A stretch of DNA of 64,000 nt from Eubacterium brachy ATCC 33089 (GCA_000488855.1 KI535286.1:22394-86393), one strand, 5' to 3'. Counted from the stretch's first letter, positions 40,883 to 50,959 are shown. A program made the numbers and translations. Notes: generated from the sequence alone by a model not told the origin.

Positions 40883-41731
40883 ATGAAAAATTTTTTTAGC
40901 AATATAATTTCGGGAATAGGAATAAATGACTTTATCGACATCCTTGTCGTAGCATTTGTGGTTTACAAGATACTGGGCTTTATACGGCAGAGCCGGGCGG
41001 AACAGCTGGTAAAAGGGTTACTCGTGATTTTGGGTGCGACAGCCCTATCCGATCTACTGCACCTGTATACTTTAAACTGGCTTTTGAAAAGCAGCCTGGC
41101 TGTCGGAGTAATCGCCTTGGTAGTGGTATTTCAACCCGAACTGAGAAGAGGTTTGGAATCCCTCGGCAGGAGCAACATTTTGAAAACTAAATTTTCCCAG
41201 CTGGACAAGAATAAAGCGGAAGATTTGGCAAATAAATTCGTCGATTCAGTGGACGGTTTGAGCAATTCCAGGACAGGTGCGCTCATAATCATCGAAAGAG
41301 AAACCGCTTTAACGGATATATGCGAAACGGGAACAAAAATCGATGCGGAAATATCGGAAGAACTCATCGGTAACATCTTCTACGAAGGTGCCCCTCTGCA
41401 CGACGGTGCAGTAATCATAAGAGGGGAGAGAATGCACAGTGCAGGTTGCGTTTTGCCCCTGACTCAAAATTCCAATCTACCATCTTCCCTGGGAACTAGA
41501 CATCGAGCTGGCATAGGAATAACCGAACATTCGGATGCAATATCCATAATAGTTTCGGAGGAAACAGGAATAATATCCGTTGCCAAGGACGGTAAGTTGA
41601 ACAGATTTCTGGATAAAGACGGCTTAAGAAAGATATTGCTAGATGGATATTTCAATAATGAAGACGATATAGTAAAAGGAATCAGAGGTGTAGTGAAGAA
41701 GATAGGAGGATCAAAAAATGCTCCGAAATAA
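40883..41731 (+). CDS. cdaA: Diadenylate cyclase CdaA
   Basis: 282 residues from ATG 40883 (GGAGAAG just before; a GTG at 40874 is also in frame). Three N-terminal membrane helices are followed by the DisA_N/DAC catalytic domain with DGAVIIRGERM (DGA motif) and LGTRHRAGIGITE (RHR motif). It makes cyclic di-AMP from two ATP at the membrane, controlling potassium and osmotic balance. The next two genes, cdaR and glmM, encode its known partners, and the order is conserved in Firmicutes. The 3' end overlaps cdaR by 14 bp. Confidence 0.95.
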   Translation: MKNFFSNIISGIGINDFIDILVVAFVVYKILGFIRQSRAEQLVKGLLVILGATALSDLLHLYTLNWLLKSSLAVGVIALVVVFQPELRRGLESLGRSNILKTKFSQLDKNKAEDLANKFVDSVDGLSNSRTGALIIIERETALTDICETGTKIDAEISEELIGNIFYEGAPLHDGAVIIRGERMHSAGCVLPLTQNSNLPSSLGTRHRAGIGITEHSDAISIIVSEETGIISVAKDGKLNRFLDKDGLRKILLDGYFNNEDDIVKGIRGVVKKIGGSKNAPK

Positions 41732-42908
41732 GAAGGTTAACATTCTAATAGCCTTTGTTGCAGCTTTGGCTCTTTGGATATACGTTACGGGAAAAATTGA
41801 AATCAACAGTATGAAAAAATTTTCCGACGTCAAAATTTCCATAGTAAACCAAAACAGCTTAATTGAATCCGGCTATGCTGTGGAAAAAATAGAACCGGGA
41901 AAAATTGACGTAACACTGAAAGGCGGTAGAGCCGCACTGAACAGTGCAAAGGGGAGCGATATAAAAGCCACCGTCGACGTTTATTCCAGATTTAAGGGAA
42001 AGAACAATGTCAACGTAGATGTGGAAGTTCCCAAGAACACACGGCTGGAAAGCAAATCGGAAGACAAGGTTACCGTCGAAATAGGAAACTTGGTCACCGC
42101 TGAAAGAAATATAGAGGTCCACGAAAAGGAGAGCCTGCCTGAAAAAACAGTCTTGGTAAAATCGAAACCGGATCCTGAAAAGGTGAAAATATACGGAACT
42201 AAAAAAAATGTTGCGAAAGTCGTAAGCGTCAGAGCTCTGGTGGATACGAGCAAAGTAACGGAAAAGGACACGGAAGTTTCAGCCAAGCTGGTACCGGTGG
42301 ATAAAAGCGGCAACGTAGTTGACTTCGTTTCGGTTGCAAGCGATGAGATAAACATAACCGTGAGATTGGAAGCCTACAAGACAGTTAAATTAAATGCGAA
42401 GACAAAGGGCAGCATAGACGATAAATACCAGCTGGACAGCATCAAGTCACCTGAAAAAATAGATATTCAGGGTCCTGCCGGCACCATAAAAGGTATAACT
42501 GAAGTCGAAAGCGAAGATATCGACATAAGTAAAATCAGAGAATCCACGAAGATAAAAATGGTATTGAGATTGCCTGAAGGTGTTAAAATAAAAGAAGGTA
42601 GTGAGGAGCCGTTTTTGAATGTGACGATTAAACGGAACAATGCCAAAACTTTTAAATTCGATATAAGCGACGTCAACATTGAAAATTTAGGCGAAAATCT
42701 GAGTCTGAACAAAGGTCGTGGAGAGATAACCGTCGTAGTGAGAAGTAAAAATAACGGCAAGGTCGATTTGGAAAAATCGGACATTAAACTCTACGGCGAC
42801 GGCAGAAATTTCAAAAGGGGAAGCAACACGGTGACCCTATACACCAACAAAGACGATGAGTACATTGTGGAGATAAGACCTAAGACGCTTACGATAAATG
42901 TAAAATGA
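41718..42908 (+). CDS. cdaR: CdaR, YbbR-domain regulator of CdaA
   Basis: 396 residues. A short cytoplasmic start and one membrane helix (NILIAFVAALALWIYVTGK) lead to an extracellular part made of about four YbbR repeats, each with the beta-rich pattern VxIxGPxxxxxxI (for example KVKIYGTKKNV and KIDIQGPAGTI). CdaR holds CdaA through its membrane helix and modulates cyclic di-AMP production. Lys, Glu and Asp are abundant outside. AGGAGG lies eight bases before the start, inside cdaA. Confidence 0.9.
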   Translation: MLRNKKVNILIAFVAALALWIYVTGKIEINSMKKFSDVKISIVNQNSLIESGYAVEKIEPGKIDVTLKGGRAALNSAKGSDIKATVDVYSRFKGKNNVNVDVEVPKNTRLESKSEDKVTVEIGNLVTAERNIEVHEKESLPEKTVLVKSKPDPEKVKIYGTKKNVAKVVSVRALVDTSKVTEKDTEVSAKLVPVDKSGNVVDFVSVASDEINITVRLEAYKTVKLNAKTKGSIDDKYQLDSIKSPEKIDIQGPAGTIKGITEVESEDIDISKIRESTKIKMVLRLPEGVKIKEGSEEPFLNVTIKRNNAKTFKFDISDVNIENLGENLSLNKGRGEITVVVRSKNNGKVDLEKSDIKLYGDGRNFKRGSNTVTLYTNKDDEYIVEIRPKTLTINVK

Positions 42909-43020
42909 ATATAAATCACTTGCATCCTGTACAAGATTACCCTTTTCTCCAAACGGAAAGGTTCTTAAATCTGTGATGCGTGATTATATGAATATAAAGA
43001 TGATGAATTGAGGATTACAA

Positions 43021-44373
43021 ATGGCAAGATTATTTGGGACAGATGGAGTGAGAGGAATTGCAAATCTCGAACTGACTCCTGAGCTGGCTTTTGATTTAGG
43101 GAAAGCAGGAGCGACAGTGCTGAGTCAAGAACGGAATGAGCGCCCTGTTTTCGTCGTGGGAATGGATACGAGAAGGTCGGGAGATTTGCTCGAAAATGCG
43201 ATTTCAGCGGGCATCCTGGCAGTTGGTGGAGATGTGATAAAAGTCGGAATTTTACCGACTCCTGCAGTTGCATACCTCGTGAGACACTACGATGCTGATG
43301 CCGGAATAGTCATCTCTGCTTCACATAACCCTTATGAATACAACGGAATTAAGTTTTTTAACAATCAGGGGTTCAAACTGGACGATGAAATTGAAGAAGC
43401 TATTGAAGATATAATTCTGCGGCATATAGATACCAACAATCACGTGACTCACGACCAGGTCGGCAGGGTGAGAGAAGCGGATAAAGGCGGATTGGAAGTG
43501 TATGTGAACTACCTTGTCAGCAAGGCGGATTATAATTTTAAAAACAGAAAAATAATACTGGATTGTGCCAACGGTGCCGCTTTTGACGTTGCTCCAAAAG
43601 TATTTGAAAGATTGGGTGCAAAGGTGATATCCATAGGGAATTCACCAAACGGAGTCAATATAAACTTGAACTGCGGTTCGACTCAACCGAGAAAATTGCA
43701 GGAAAAGGTAATCAGTGAAGGAGCTTTTATGGGACTGGCTTTCGACGGAGATGCTGACAGGTTGATTGCCGTCGACGAAAAAGGCAGAATTATCGACGGA
43801 GATAAGCTCATTTGCATTTGTGCCAAGATGCTGAAGGATGAAGGCAGTCTGGGCAACGGCGTCGTAACGGGAACTCTCATGAGCAACTTGGGTTTTCATA
43901 AATATATTAGAGAACTTGGATGTGAAACGCGGAGCACCAATGTAGGTGACAGATACGTTTTGGAAGATATGTTAAAGACGGGAAGTCTTCTCGGCGGAGA
44001 GCAGTCAGGTCATATAATATTCAGAAGCTATTCGACTACGGGCGACGGCATTCTAGCCGGAATTCAGGTGGCAGGAGCCATCATAAAATCCGGGAAAACC
44101 GCTTCTGAAGTATCAGACGAAATCAAAATATACCCTCAAGTTTTAAAAAATGCGAGAGTTGACAGTAAAAATAAATTGAAATATGAAAACGACAGAGAAA
44201 TGCAAGCGATTTTTCAAAAAACGGAGAAACGCTTGGAAGGACGAGGCAGATTATTGATCAGACCATCCGGAACGGAACCTCTGATCAGAGTCATGATAGA
44301 AGGAGATGACATTGGTGAAATAACGAAGCTCGCCGAGGAACTGGCTCTGTTGTTGACAAAGAAATTCGGATAA
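43021..44373 (+). CDS. glmM: Phosphoglucosamine mutase
   Basis: 450 residues. FGTDGVRGIAN at the start, the phosphoserine loop VISASHNPYEYNGIKFF (Ser about residue 102), the metal loop FDGDADRLIAV (about 241) and the sugar-phosphate closing loop RPSGTEPLIRVMIEG are complete. It converts glucosamine-6-P to glucosamine-1-P for peptidoglycan. In Firmicutes GlmM also binds and inhibits CdaA, and it is in the same operon here. A 112-bp gap separates it from cdaR and 12 bp from glmS. Confidence 0.96.
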   Translation: MARLFGTDGVRGIANLELTPELAFDLGKAGATVLSQERNERPVFVVGMDTRRSGDLLENAISAGILAVGGDVIKVGILPTPAVAYLVRHYDADAGIVISASHNPYEYNGIKFFNNQGFKLDDEIEEAIEDIILRHIDTNNHVTHDQVGRVREADKGGLEVYVNYLVSKADYNFKNRKIILDCANGAAFDVAPKVFERLGAKVISIGNSPNGVNINLNCGSTQPRKLQEKVISEGAFMGLAFDGDADRLIAVDEKGRIIDGDKLICICAKMLKDEGSLGNGVVTGTLMSNLGFHKYIRELGCETRSTNVGDRYVLEDMLKTGSLLGGEQSGHIIFRSYSTTGDGILAGIQVAGAIIKSGKTASEVSDEIKIYPQVLKNARVDSKNKLKYENDREMQAIFQKTEKRLEGRGRLLIRPSGTEPLIRVMIEGDDIGEITKLAEELALLLTKKFG

Positions 44374-44385
44374 GGAGATATATTT

Positions 44386-46215
44386 ATGTGTGGAATAGTG
44401 GGTTTTATCGGCAAGCAAAATGCCAAGGAGGTTATACTGAACGGGCTGAAAAGCATGGAATATAGAGGCTATGATTCTGCAGGTATAGCCATAAACATGA
44501 AGGATAGAATTGAAGTCAGAAAACACGTAGGCGGCATTGAAAACTTGGAAAAAATCACCCGAGATGTGGAATTTGACGGCAAGCAGGGCATAGGACATAC
44601 CAGATGGGCAACTCACGGGGTTCCTGCCACTGTAAATGCACACCCTCACCTGAGTCAAGACGGCGAAATAGCCATAGTTCACAACGGAATCATAGAAAAC
44701 TATGCTGAGATTAAAGACTGGCTGATAGGGGAGTTCGGAGTAAAATTCGCATCTGAAACGGACTCGGAAGTCATTGCACAGTTAATATCCGTATACTACA
44801 AGGGCGACTTGCATAAGGCGGTGAACAAGGCGGTAAAAAAGTTGAGAGGTGCATATGCGATAGCCGTAATTGCACACGACGAACCGGATAAAATCGTGGC
44901 GGTGAGAAAAGACGCCCCTCTTGTGGCAGGTATCGGAAAAGGTTGTAATTTCATAGCATCCGATATTCCCGCTCTATTGAAATACGTCAGAGAGATTTAT
45001 CTGATAGAAAATAATGAAACCCTAGTCTTAACCAAAGATGATATAAAGATTTATGACAAGGACGGTAACGAAATAAAAAGGGATGTGTACCATGTTACTT
45101 GGGATGCGGATGCAGCTGAAAAAAGCGGATACGAACATTTCATGATAAAGGAAATTCACGAGCAACCTGAAGTTATCGGAGAAACGCTGAACAGGCGTTT
45201 AGATGAAAACGACAGGATTAAAATAGATGGCATATCGCTTTCAAAAGAAGAGATAAATCAATTTGACAAAGTGTATATAGTTGCTTGCGGAACCGCCTAC
45301 TTTGCAGGGCTGGTCGGTAAGTACCTAATTGAAAAAATAGCAAAAATTCCGGTAGAAGTGGATGTGGCATCCGAATTCAGATACAGAGACCCTCTTGTAG
45401 ATGATAAAACTCTGCTCATCGCAATTAGCCAATCCGGCGAAACCCTTGATACTCTGGAAGCTCTGAGAGAAGGAAAGAGAAAAGGGGCCAGAGTTTTGTC
45501 AGTGGTAAACGTCGTTGGCAGTTCCGTTGCAAGAGAATCCGACGATGTGTTCTATACTTGGGCGGGACCCGAAATATCGGTTGCTTCCACAAAAGCATAC
45601 ACAACTCAGCTGATGTGCATGTATATTTTGGCACTTTATATGGGTGAAGCGAAAGGGTCCATAAGCGACGAATACTACAAGAAAATTATTTCTGAACTCA
45701 AATCGACTCCGGGGAAATTGCAGGCTGTACTCGATCGAAAAGGAGAAGTGGAAGCTTTAGCCAATATATTTTACAGCCGAAACGACATATTTTTCATAGG
45801 CAGAGGCTTGGACTCCTGCGTTTCCTACGAAGGTTCTTTAAAGTTGAAAGAAGTTTCCTATATAAACTCTCTGGCAATTACAGCCGGTGAACTGAAACAC
45901 GGCACCATTGCACTGGTGGAAGACGACACTTTGATTTTCGCCTTAGCATCTCAGGATTTTCTGTTTGAAAAGATGCTTTCAAACATAGAAGAAGTCAAGA
46001 CCAGAGGTGCGAGAGTTGTCGGAATTGCAAAGAAAAATCAAAATGCTATTCAATCCAAAGCAGATGAAGTCATATTCATTCCGGATTGTGCGGATGAAAT
46101 CACACCGCTGCTGACGGTGGTGCCTCTTCAACTATTTGCTTATTATGTTGCCAAACGGAGAGGAACCAACGTAGATAAGCCTAAAAATTTGGCAAAATCG
46201 GTAACTGTTGAATAG
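44386..46215 (+). CDS. glmS: Glutamine:fructose-6-phosphate aminotransferase
   Basis: 609 residues. The N-terminal MCGIVGFIG exposes Cys as the glutaminase nucleophile; GHTRWATHG and the HNGIIENY segment follow. Two SIS sugar-isomerase domains have ISQSGETLDTLEAL and the ends VPLQLFAYYVAKRRGTNVDKPKNLAKSVTVE (last part). It makes glucosamine-6-P, the substrate feeding GlmM, so the two neighbouring genes form the start of amino-sugar synthesis. The 12-bp gap from glmM leaves no room for a glmS ribozyme. Confidence 0.96.
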   Translation: MCGIVGFIGKQNAKEVILNGLKSMEYRGYDSAGIAINMKDRIEVRKHVGGIENLEKITRDVEFDGKQGIGHTRWATHGVPATVNAHPHLSQDGEIAIVHNGIIENYAEIKDWLIGEFGVKFASETDSEVIAQLISVYYKGDLHKAVNKAVKKLRGAYAIAVIAHDEPDKIVAVRKDAPLVAGIGKGCNFIASDIPALLKYVREIYLIENNETLVLTKDDIKIYDKDGNEIKRDVYHVTWDADAAEKSGYEHFMIKEIHEQPEVIGETLNRRLDENDRIKIDGISLSKEEINQFDKVYIVACGTAYFAGLVGKYLIEKIAKIPVEVDVASEFRYRDPLVDDKTLLIAISQSGETLDTLEALREGKRKGARVLSVVNVVGSSVARESDDVFYTWAGPEISVASTKAYTTQLMCMYILALYMGEAKGSISDEYYKKIISELKSTPGKLQAVLDRKGEVEALANIFYSRNDIFFIGRGLDSCVSYEGSLKLKEVSYINSLAITAGELKHGTIALVEDDTLIFALASQDFLFEKMLSNIEEVKTRGARVVGIAKKNQNAIQSKADEVIFIPDCADEITPLLTVVPLQLFAYYVAKRRGTNVDKPKNLAKSVTVE

Positions 46216-46264
46216 ATAACGAATTTGAAATTAAAATCTATAGGAACTTCAGATGGAGAATATT

Positions 46265-47515
46265 ATGAACTATGAAGTTAAAGACATAAAGCTGGCACCC
46301 GGCGGTCATCGTAAAATACAATGGGTAAAGAATAATATGCCTGTGTTATCACAGCTGGAAAAGGAATTTGAAAAGGCCAAACCCTTTGAAAACGTCAAAA
46401 TTTCCCTGTCGATTCACATGGAAGCGAAAACGGCATATCTGTGCAAGGTGTTAGTCGCAGGCGGAGCTGTACTTTCAGCAACGGGAAGCAATGTATTGAG
46501 CACCCAGGATGACGTTGCTGCGGCTCTGGCTGATAGCGGAATCAGCGTTTTTGCAGTGCACGGAGCCAGTGAAAGAGAATACATGAAACACATCGAGATG
46601 TGCCTTCAACAAAAGCCTAACATCATCATAGACGATGGAGGCGACTTGGTATCGGTCCTTCACAAGCAGAGACCTGACCTTGCCGAAAATGTCTGGGGAG
46701 GCTGCGAGGAAACCACCACGGGAATAATAAGGCTCAAAGCTATGGAAAAGGATAAAGTCCTGAACTTTCCGATGATTGCGGTAAACGATGCAGATTGTAA
46801 GCACCTGTTTGATAACAGATACGGAACAGGGCAGTCAGTGTGGGACAGCATAATGAGAAATACCAATTTGGTTGTCGCCGGTAAAACCGTAGTTGTAGCA
46901 GGATACGGATGGTGTTCAAGAGGTATCGCCATGAGAGCCGCAGGCCTTGGAGCCAAGGTGATAGTGACGGAAATAGATCCTATAAAGGCTATGGAAGCCA
47001 AGATGGACGGCTTTGAAGTTATGACCATGATGAAAGCTGCCGTAAGAGGGGATTTCTTCGTTACGGCTACGGGATGCCGAGACACTATAACTACCGAACA
47101 CATATCCAATATGAAATCCGGAGCCATTTTGGCTAATGCAGGGCATTTCAATGTGGAAATCGATATGGAAGCTCTCGAAAAAACGGCAACTTCTAAACGA
47201 GAACAGAGAAAAAATATAACCGGTTATGAAATGAATAACGGCAAATGGATAAATGTGATCGGAGAAGGCAGACTCGTAAACATCGCGGCGGCAGACGGAC
47301 ATCCTGCTGAAATTATGGACTTGAGTTTTGCCGTTCAGGCGTTGAGCGCATTGTATATCAAGGAAAATAAAGATAATCTGAAAAGAGGTAAAGTTATACA
47401 GGTTCCTAAAGAAATCGATCAGACGATAGCTGAAAAAAGACTGGAAGCTTGGGGAATAGAAATCGATAAGCTGACTGACCGACAAAGGGAATATCTGGAC
47501 AGCTGGAATATGTAA
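46265..47515 (+). CDS. ahcY: S-adenosylhomocysteine hydrolase
   Basis: 416 residues from ATG 46265 (GGAG six bases before; ATG 46253 precedes that site). SIHMEAKTAYL, the Asp in IIDDGGDLV, EETTTGIIRL, and the catalytic Lys/Asp-bearing FPMIAVNDADCKHLFDNRYG lead to the NAD-binding VVVAGYGWCSRGIA. The NAD-dependent enzyme splits S-adenosylhomocysteine to adenosine and homocysteine. That homocysteine can join the methionine route served by metA/metY. Related enzymes can act on S-inosylhomocysteine after deamination, which is not distinguishable here. Confidence 0.92.
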   Translation: MNYEVKDIKLAPGGHRKIQWVKNNMPVLSQLEKEFEKAKPFENVKISLSIHMEAKTAYLCKVLVAGGAVLSATGSNVLSTQDDVAAALADSGISVFAVHGASEREYMKHIEMCLQQKPNIIIDDGGDLVSVLHKQRPDLAENVWGGCEETTTGIIRLKAMEKDKVLNFPMIAVNDADCKHLFDNRYGTGQSVWDSIMRNTNLVVAGKTVVVAGYGWCSRGIAMRAAGLGAKVIVTEIDPIKAMEAKMDGFEVMTMMKAAVRGDFFVTATGCRDTITTEHISNMKSGAILANAGHFNVEIDMEALEKTATSKREQRKNITGYEMNNGKWINVIGEGRLVNIAAADGHPAEIMDLSFAVQALSALYIKENKDNLKRGKVIQVPKEIDQTIAEKRLEAWGIEIDKLTDRQREYLDSWNM

Positions 47516-47553
47516 GTTGTTCAACGTACAGATCGTATGAAAGGTTAAAGGTT

Positions 47554-48138
47554 ATGAGCAAAGAGGTTAAAGAAGAAGCAAAAAATGCCGTTGTTGAGGT
47601 GCTGGAAGAAGCACATTTAAGGGCGGGAGATATATTCGTAGTAGGATGTTCGACCAGTGAAATCATCGGAGAACAGATTGGCAAACGTTCAAATATGGAT
47701 GAAGCGATGGATGTCTTTGATGCCATAAAAAAAGAACTTGACGACAGAAATATCTTTCTTGCAGCTCAATGTTGTGAGCATCTGAACAGGGCGATTGTAA
47801 TTGAAAGGAAGGCTGTGGGCGACGATGTTGAAATCGTAAACGCGGTTCCGCAAATTCATGCAGGCGGTTCCTTTGCAACTATATGTTACGAGAGGTTTGA
47901 AGACCCTGTAGTATTGGAAGAAATCAAAGCGGATGCCGGTATGGATATCGGTGACACGTTCATAGGCATGCATCTGAAAAAAGTCGCTGTCCCTATCAGA
48001 ATTTCCACTAAAAAAATCGGTAAAGCCAATGTTACGGCTGCTCGTACAAGACCTAAATTCATAGGCGGTTACCGTGCCAAGTACAGTTCTTTTTTAGCCA
48101 AAGGCAGGGAACTTTACGACGGAGAAGTTCTTAAATAG
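47554..48138 (+). CDS. UPF0340 / YwlG-like protein (TIGR01440 family)
   Basis: 194 residues. The conserved GDIFVVGCSTSEIIGEQIGK, LAAQCCEHLNRAIVIER and IGDTFIGMHLKKVAVPIR, then RPKFIGGYRAKY, identify the YwlG family, whose biochemical role is unknown. In Bacillus ywlG is near sua5, rpiB and upp; here that group is at 54-56 kb, about 6 kb away on the same strand, so the old neighbourhood appears only loosened. AAAGG stands before the ATG. A strong terminator follows. Confidence 0.85.
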   Translation: MSKEVKEEAKNAVVEVLEEAHLRAGDIFVVGCSTSEIIGEQIGKRSNMDEAMDVFDAIKKELDDRNIFLAAQCCEHLNRAIVIERKAVGDDVEIVNAVPQIHAGGSFATICYERFEDPVVLEEIKADAGMDIGDTFIGMHLKKVAVPIRISTKKIGKANVTAARTRPKFIGGYRAKYSSFLAKGRELYDGEVLK

Positions 48139-48246
48139 AACTGCTGAGATGGAGCCAAAATTGATGCTCACCTGAATAACAATGGGATCTGTTGCACTGT
48201 CGGAAACTATCGTGAACAAAATACAAAATTCCGTTAATTTCGAACA

Positions 48247-48288
48247 AAGTGGTATGTAGGAATGCAAATTCCGTCATATCACTTTTTT
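48247..48288 (+). terminator. Terminator after the YwlG-like gene
   Basis: AAGTGGTATG/CATATCACTT (one G-U) with an inner GGAAT/ATTCC stem and a GCAA loop, then TTTTTTA. Confidence 0.85.
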
Positions 48289-48496
48289 ATGCAGTTTCAA
48301 CTCTTCCGGCGCTTTCAGGTAAACCTTTCATTTATATTGTCTTTTTTCTTTCAAAATGCGGTTTGGCACATATACGTTAAAATAGTTGCTCCTACACCGA
48401 AGTTTCTCATGTAAATTACGCAGTTCAACAAAAAACAAAAATATTGGAATTGACTATTGAAAATATAGAGGAAATATTATATACTGAATAGGCAAA

Positions 48497-48544
48497 ACAC
48501 AATATATAGGGGGTAATGTTGAAATAATAAATAATATATTGTAT
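48497..48544. promoter_or_regulatory. Pair of NrdR boxes
   Basis: ACACAATATATAGGGG (48497-48512) and AAATAATATATTGTAT (48529-48544) each match about 13 of 16 positions of the NrdR consensus ACACWATATATWGTGT. Their cores are 32 bp apart, three helical turns, as NrdR needs. They flank and overlap the nrdD promoter, so NrdR should repress class III ribonucleotide reductase when dATP is plentiful. Confidence 0.75.
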
Positions 48545-48547
48545 AAA
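48519..48547 (+). promoter_or_regulatory. Promoter of nrdD
   Basis: TTGAAA, 17 bp, TATAAA; the -10 overlaps the second NrdR box. It leaves a leader of about 140 nt. The 554-bp gap between the YwlG-like gene and nrdD otherwise shows only the terminator and A+T-rich sequence. Confidence 0.65.
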
Positions 48548-48692
48548 TATGGTTTTGCATAAAATAGCATAATAACCGTATAGTTTTATATTTTCGGATA
48601 AAATGCATCTATATATGTGTGAATAAATATGCATGAAACAGTGTATGATAAATAGATTGGAAGATGAAATGAACGATTTAGGGGAGAGGAAA

Positions 48693-50813
48693 ATGTATGT
48701 AATTAAGAGAGACGGTGAAACCGCAGCATTTGACAGGAGCAAGATAAAAGCGGCAGTAGAAAAAGCTATGAAATACGGCAGCGGCATCTACGATGAGGAC
48801 ATTGCGGCAGCAGTTGCGAGAGATTGTGAAAAACATTTCTCTGAAAAGGAAGAAAATCCTACTATATATATGATAGAGGGTCTCGTTTATGACAGATTGA
48901 TGCATTACAACCACATGGAAACGGCGAGAGCTTATGAGGGATACAGGGCTGTTCAGCAGTTTAAGAGACAGGTCAACACCACGGACGATTCCATTTTAGA
49001 GCTTATGAAGAAAGCAAACGAAGATGTAATGATGGAAAATTCCAATAAAAATGCCGTTATATGCTCAACTCAAAGAGATTTAATTGCGGGGGAAGTTTCC
49101 AAGGATATTGCCAGAAGGAAATTGATTCCGCCTCACATAGTGCAGGCTCACGATGAAGGCTCAATACACTGGCACGATATGGATTATACCATTCAACCTC
49201 TATTCAACTGTTGTCTCATCAACATTGAAGACATGCTGGGACACGGTACTGTGATAAATGAAAAGATGGTGGAATCGCCTAAATCCTTTTCTACCGCGTG
49301 TACGGTTACAACTCAGATAATGGCACAGGTTGCCAGCAACCAGTACGGCGGACAGAGCATTACAGTCAAACACCTGGCACCGTACTTGAGAAAGACTCGA
49401 GATAAATTTTTTAAATTCTTCTATGAGAAATACGAGGATGAAAAGCTGGCGGAAGAATTGGCAGAAGATATGACGCTAAAAGAACTTAAGGATGGTGTTC
49501 AGACTATAAGATACCAGCTTTCCACTCTTATGACGACTAACGGACAGGCACCGTTTGCGACTATATATCTTGAAATCGAAGAAGGCAGCCCTTATGAGAG
49601 AGAAATGGCTCTTATCTGTGAAGAGATGATCAAGCAGCGATTGGAGGGTATGAAAAACTACAGAGGGCAGAACGTAGGTGAAGCATTTCCAAAACTCGTT
49701 TACCTATTGGACGAACACAACTGTTTGGAAGGCGGAAAATACGATTATATAACCAAACTGGCAGCAGAGTGTACTGCAAAGAGATTGGTTCCGGACTATC
49801 AGAGTGCAAAGATGATGAGAAAGAACTACGAAGGATGTACATTCCCTCCTATGGGATGTCGCTCGCATCTCTCTCCATATAAAGATGAAGAAGGCAACTA
49901 TAAATGGTATGGAAGATTTAACCAGGGCGTAGTTTCTTTAAATCTTCCTCAGATAGCGATTATGGCTGAAGGCAAAATGGGAAAATTCTGGAAGATTTTA
50001 GATCAGCGATTGTCTTTGTGCAAAGAAGCTCTATTGTGTAGGCACAGAATGCTGTTGGGAAATCTTTCAGATGTTTCACCGATTCACTGGCAACACGGTG
50101 CAATTGCAAGGCTTGAAAAAGGCGAGAAGATAGACAAACTCCTTCAAAACGGATATTCTACGCTATCGTTGGGCTACGTAGGCGTTTATGAAATGGTTCA
50201 AGCCATGCTGGGCGTGAGCCATACAACCCCTGAGGGCGAAAAGTTTGCAATCGATGTGATGAAGCATATGCAAGATGCCTGTGCCGGTTGGAAACATGAA
50301 ACAGGATTGGGCTTCAGCGTTTATGCAACTCCTGCAGAGTCGCTGGTTTACAGATTCTGCAGATTGGACAGAGCCAGATTCGGTGAAATTCCAAACGTTA
50401 CAGACAGGCTGTATTACACCAACTCATATCACGTAAATGTAAGAGAGGAAATAGATGCTTTCAGCAAGTTGTCATTTGAATCTCAATTCCATGAAATTTC
50501 AACCGGAGGATGTATATCATACGTAGAAGTTCCTGATATGACAAAAAATTTGGAAGCGGTAGAACAGATTATCAACTTCATATATCACAACATTCAATAT
50601 GCGGAAATCAATACCAAACCGGATATTTGTTATAAATGCGGTTTCACCGGAGAAATAGAGGTAGATGATAATTTGGAATGGCATTGTCCAAACTGTGGAA
50701 ATAGCGACAGAAACGAAATGCAAGTAATGCGTCGTACTTGTGGATACATAGGAACGAATTTTTGGAACAAGGGCAGAACGCAAGAAATCAAAGAGAGAGT
50801 ATTGCACTTGTAA
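48693..50813 (+). CDS. nrdD: Anaerobic ribonucleoside-triphosphate reductase (class III)
   Basis: 706 residues from ATG 48693, preceded by GGGGAGAGG; the frame opens 20 codons earlier without a site. An ATP-cone (MYVIKRDGETAAFDRSKI) at the N-terminus senses ATP/dATP. The core has the NrdD features, a zinc module CYKCGFTG...CPNCG near residue 650, and the glycyl-radical loop RRTCGYIGTNFWNKGRTQEI at the C-terminus. It makes deoxyribonucleotides without oxygen and needs NrdG for activation. NrdR boxes control its promoter. Confidence 0.95.
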   Translation: MYVIKRDGETAAFDRSKIKAAVEKAMKYGSGIYDEDIAAAVARDCEKHFSEKEENPTIYMIEGLVYDRLMHYNHMETARAYEGYRAVQQFKRQVNTTDDSILELMKKANEDVMMENSNKNAVICSTQRDLIAGEVSKDIARRKLIPPHIVQAHDEGSIHWHDMDYTIQPLFNCCLINIEDMLGHGTVINEKMVESPKSFSTACTVTTQIMAQVASNQYGGQSITVKHLAPYLRKTRDKFFKFFYEKYEDEKLAEELAEDMTLKELKDGVQTIRYQLSTLMTTNGQAPFATIYLEIEEGSPYEREMALICEEMIKQRLEGMKNYRGQNVGEAFPKLVYLLDEHNCLEGGKYDYITKLAAECTAKRLVPDYQSAKMMRKNYEGCTFPPMGCRSHLSPYKDEEGNYKWYGRFNQGVVSLNLPQIAIMAEGKMGKFWKILDQRLSLCKEALLCRHRMLLGNLSDVSPIHWQHGAIARLEKGEKIDKLLQNGYSTLSLGYVGVYEMVQAMLGVSHTTPEGEKFAIDVMKHMQDACAGWKHETGLGFSVYATPAESLVYRFCRLDRARFGEIPNVTDRLYYTNSYHVNVREEIDAFSKLSFESQFHEISTGGCISYVEVPDMTKNLEAVEQIINFIYHNIQYAEINTKPDICYKCGFTGEIEVDDNLEWHCPNCGNSDRNEMQVMRRTCGYIGTNFWNKGRTQEIKERVLHL

Positions 50814-50959
50814 AAAGTGTAATCTACTCGCCGGCGTTTAACGTCCGATTATGTAAATCATATGATCAAGGCTATGTCAGTCTGAAAAGAGTTTAGATCA
50901 TATATAGTTATTATACGATGGGACCTATTTTTTAAAATAGAAGTAAAATTTAAATATGA

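Noticed and set aside
44374-44385. glmS ribozyme
   Set aside because: Only 12 bp lie between glmM and glmS; the ribozyme needs more than 100 nt.
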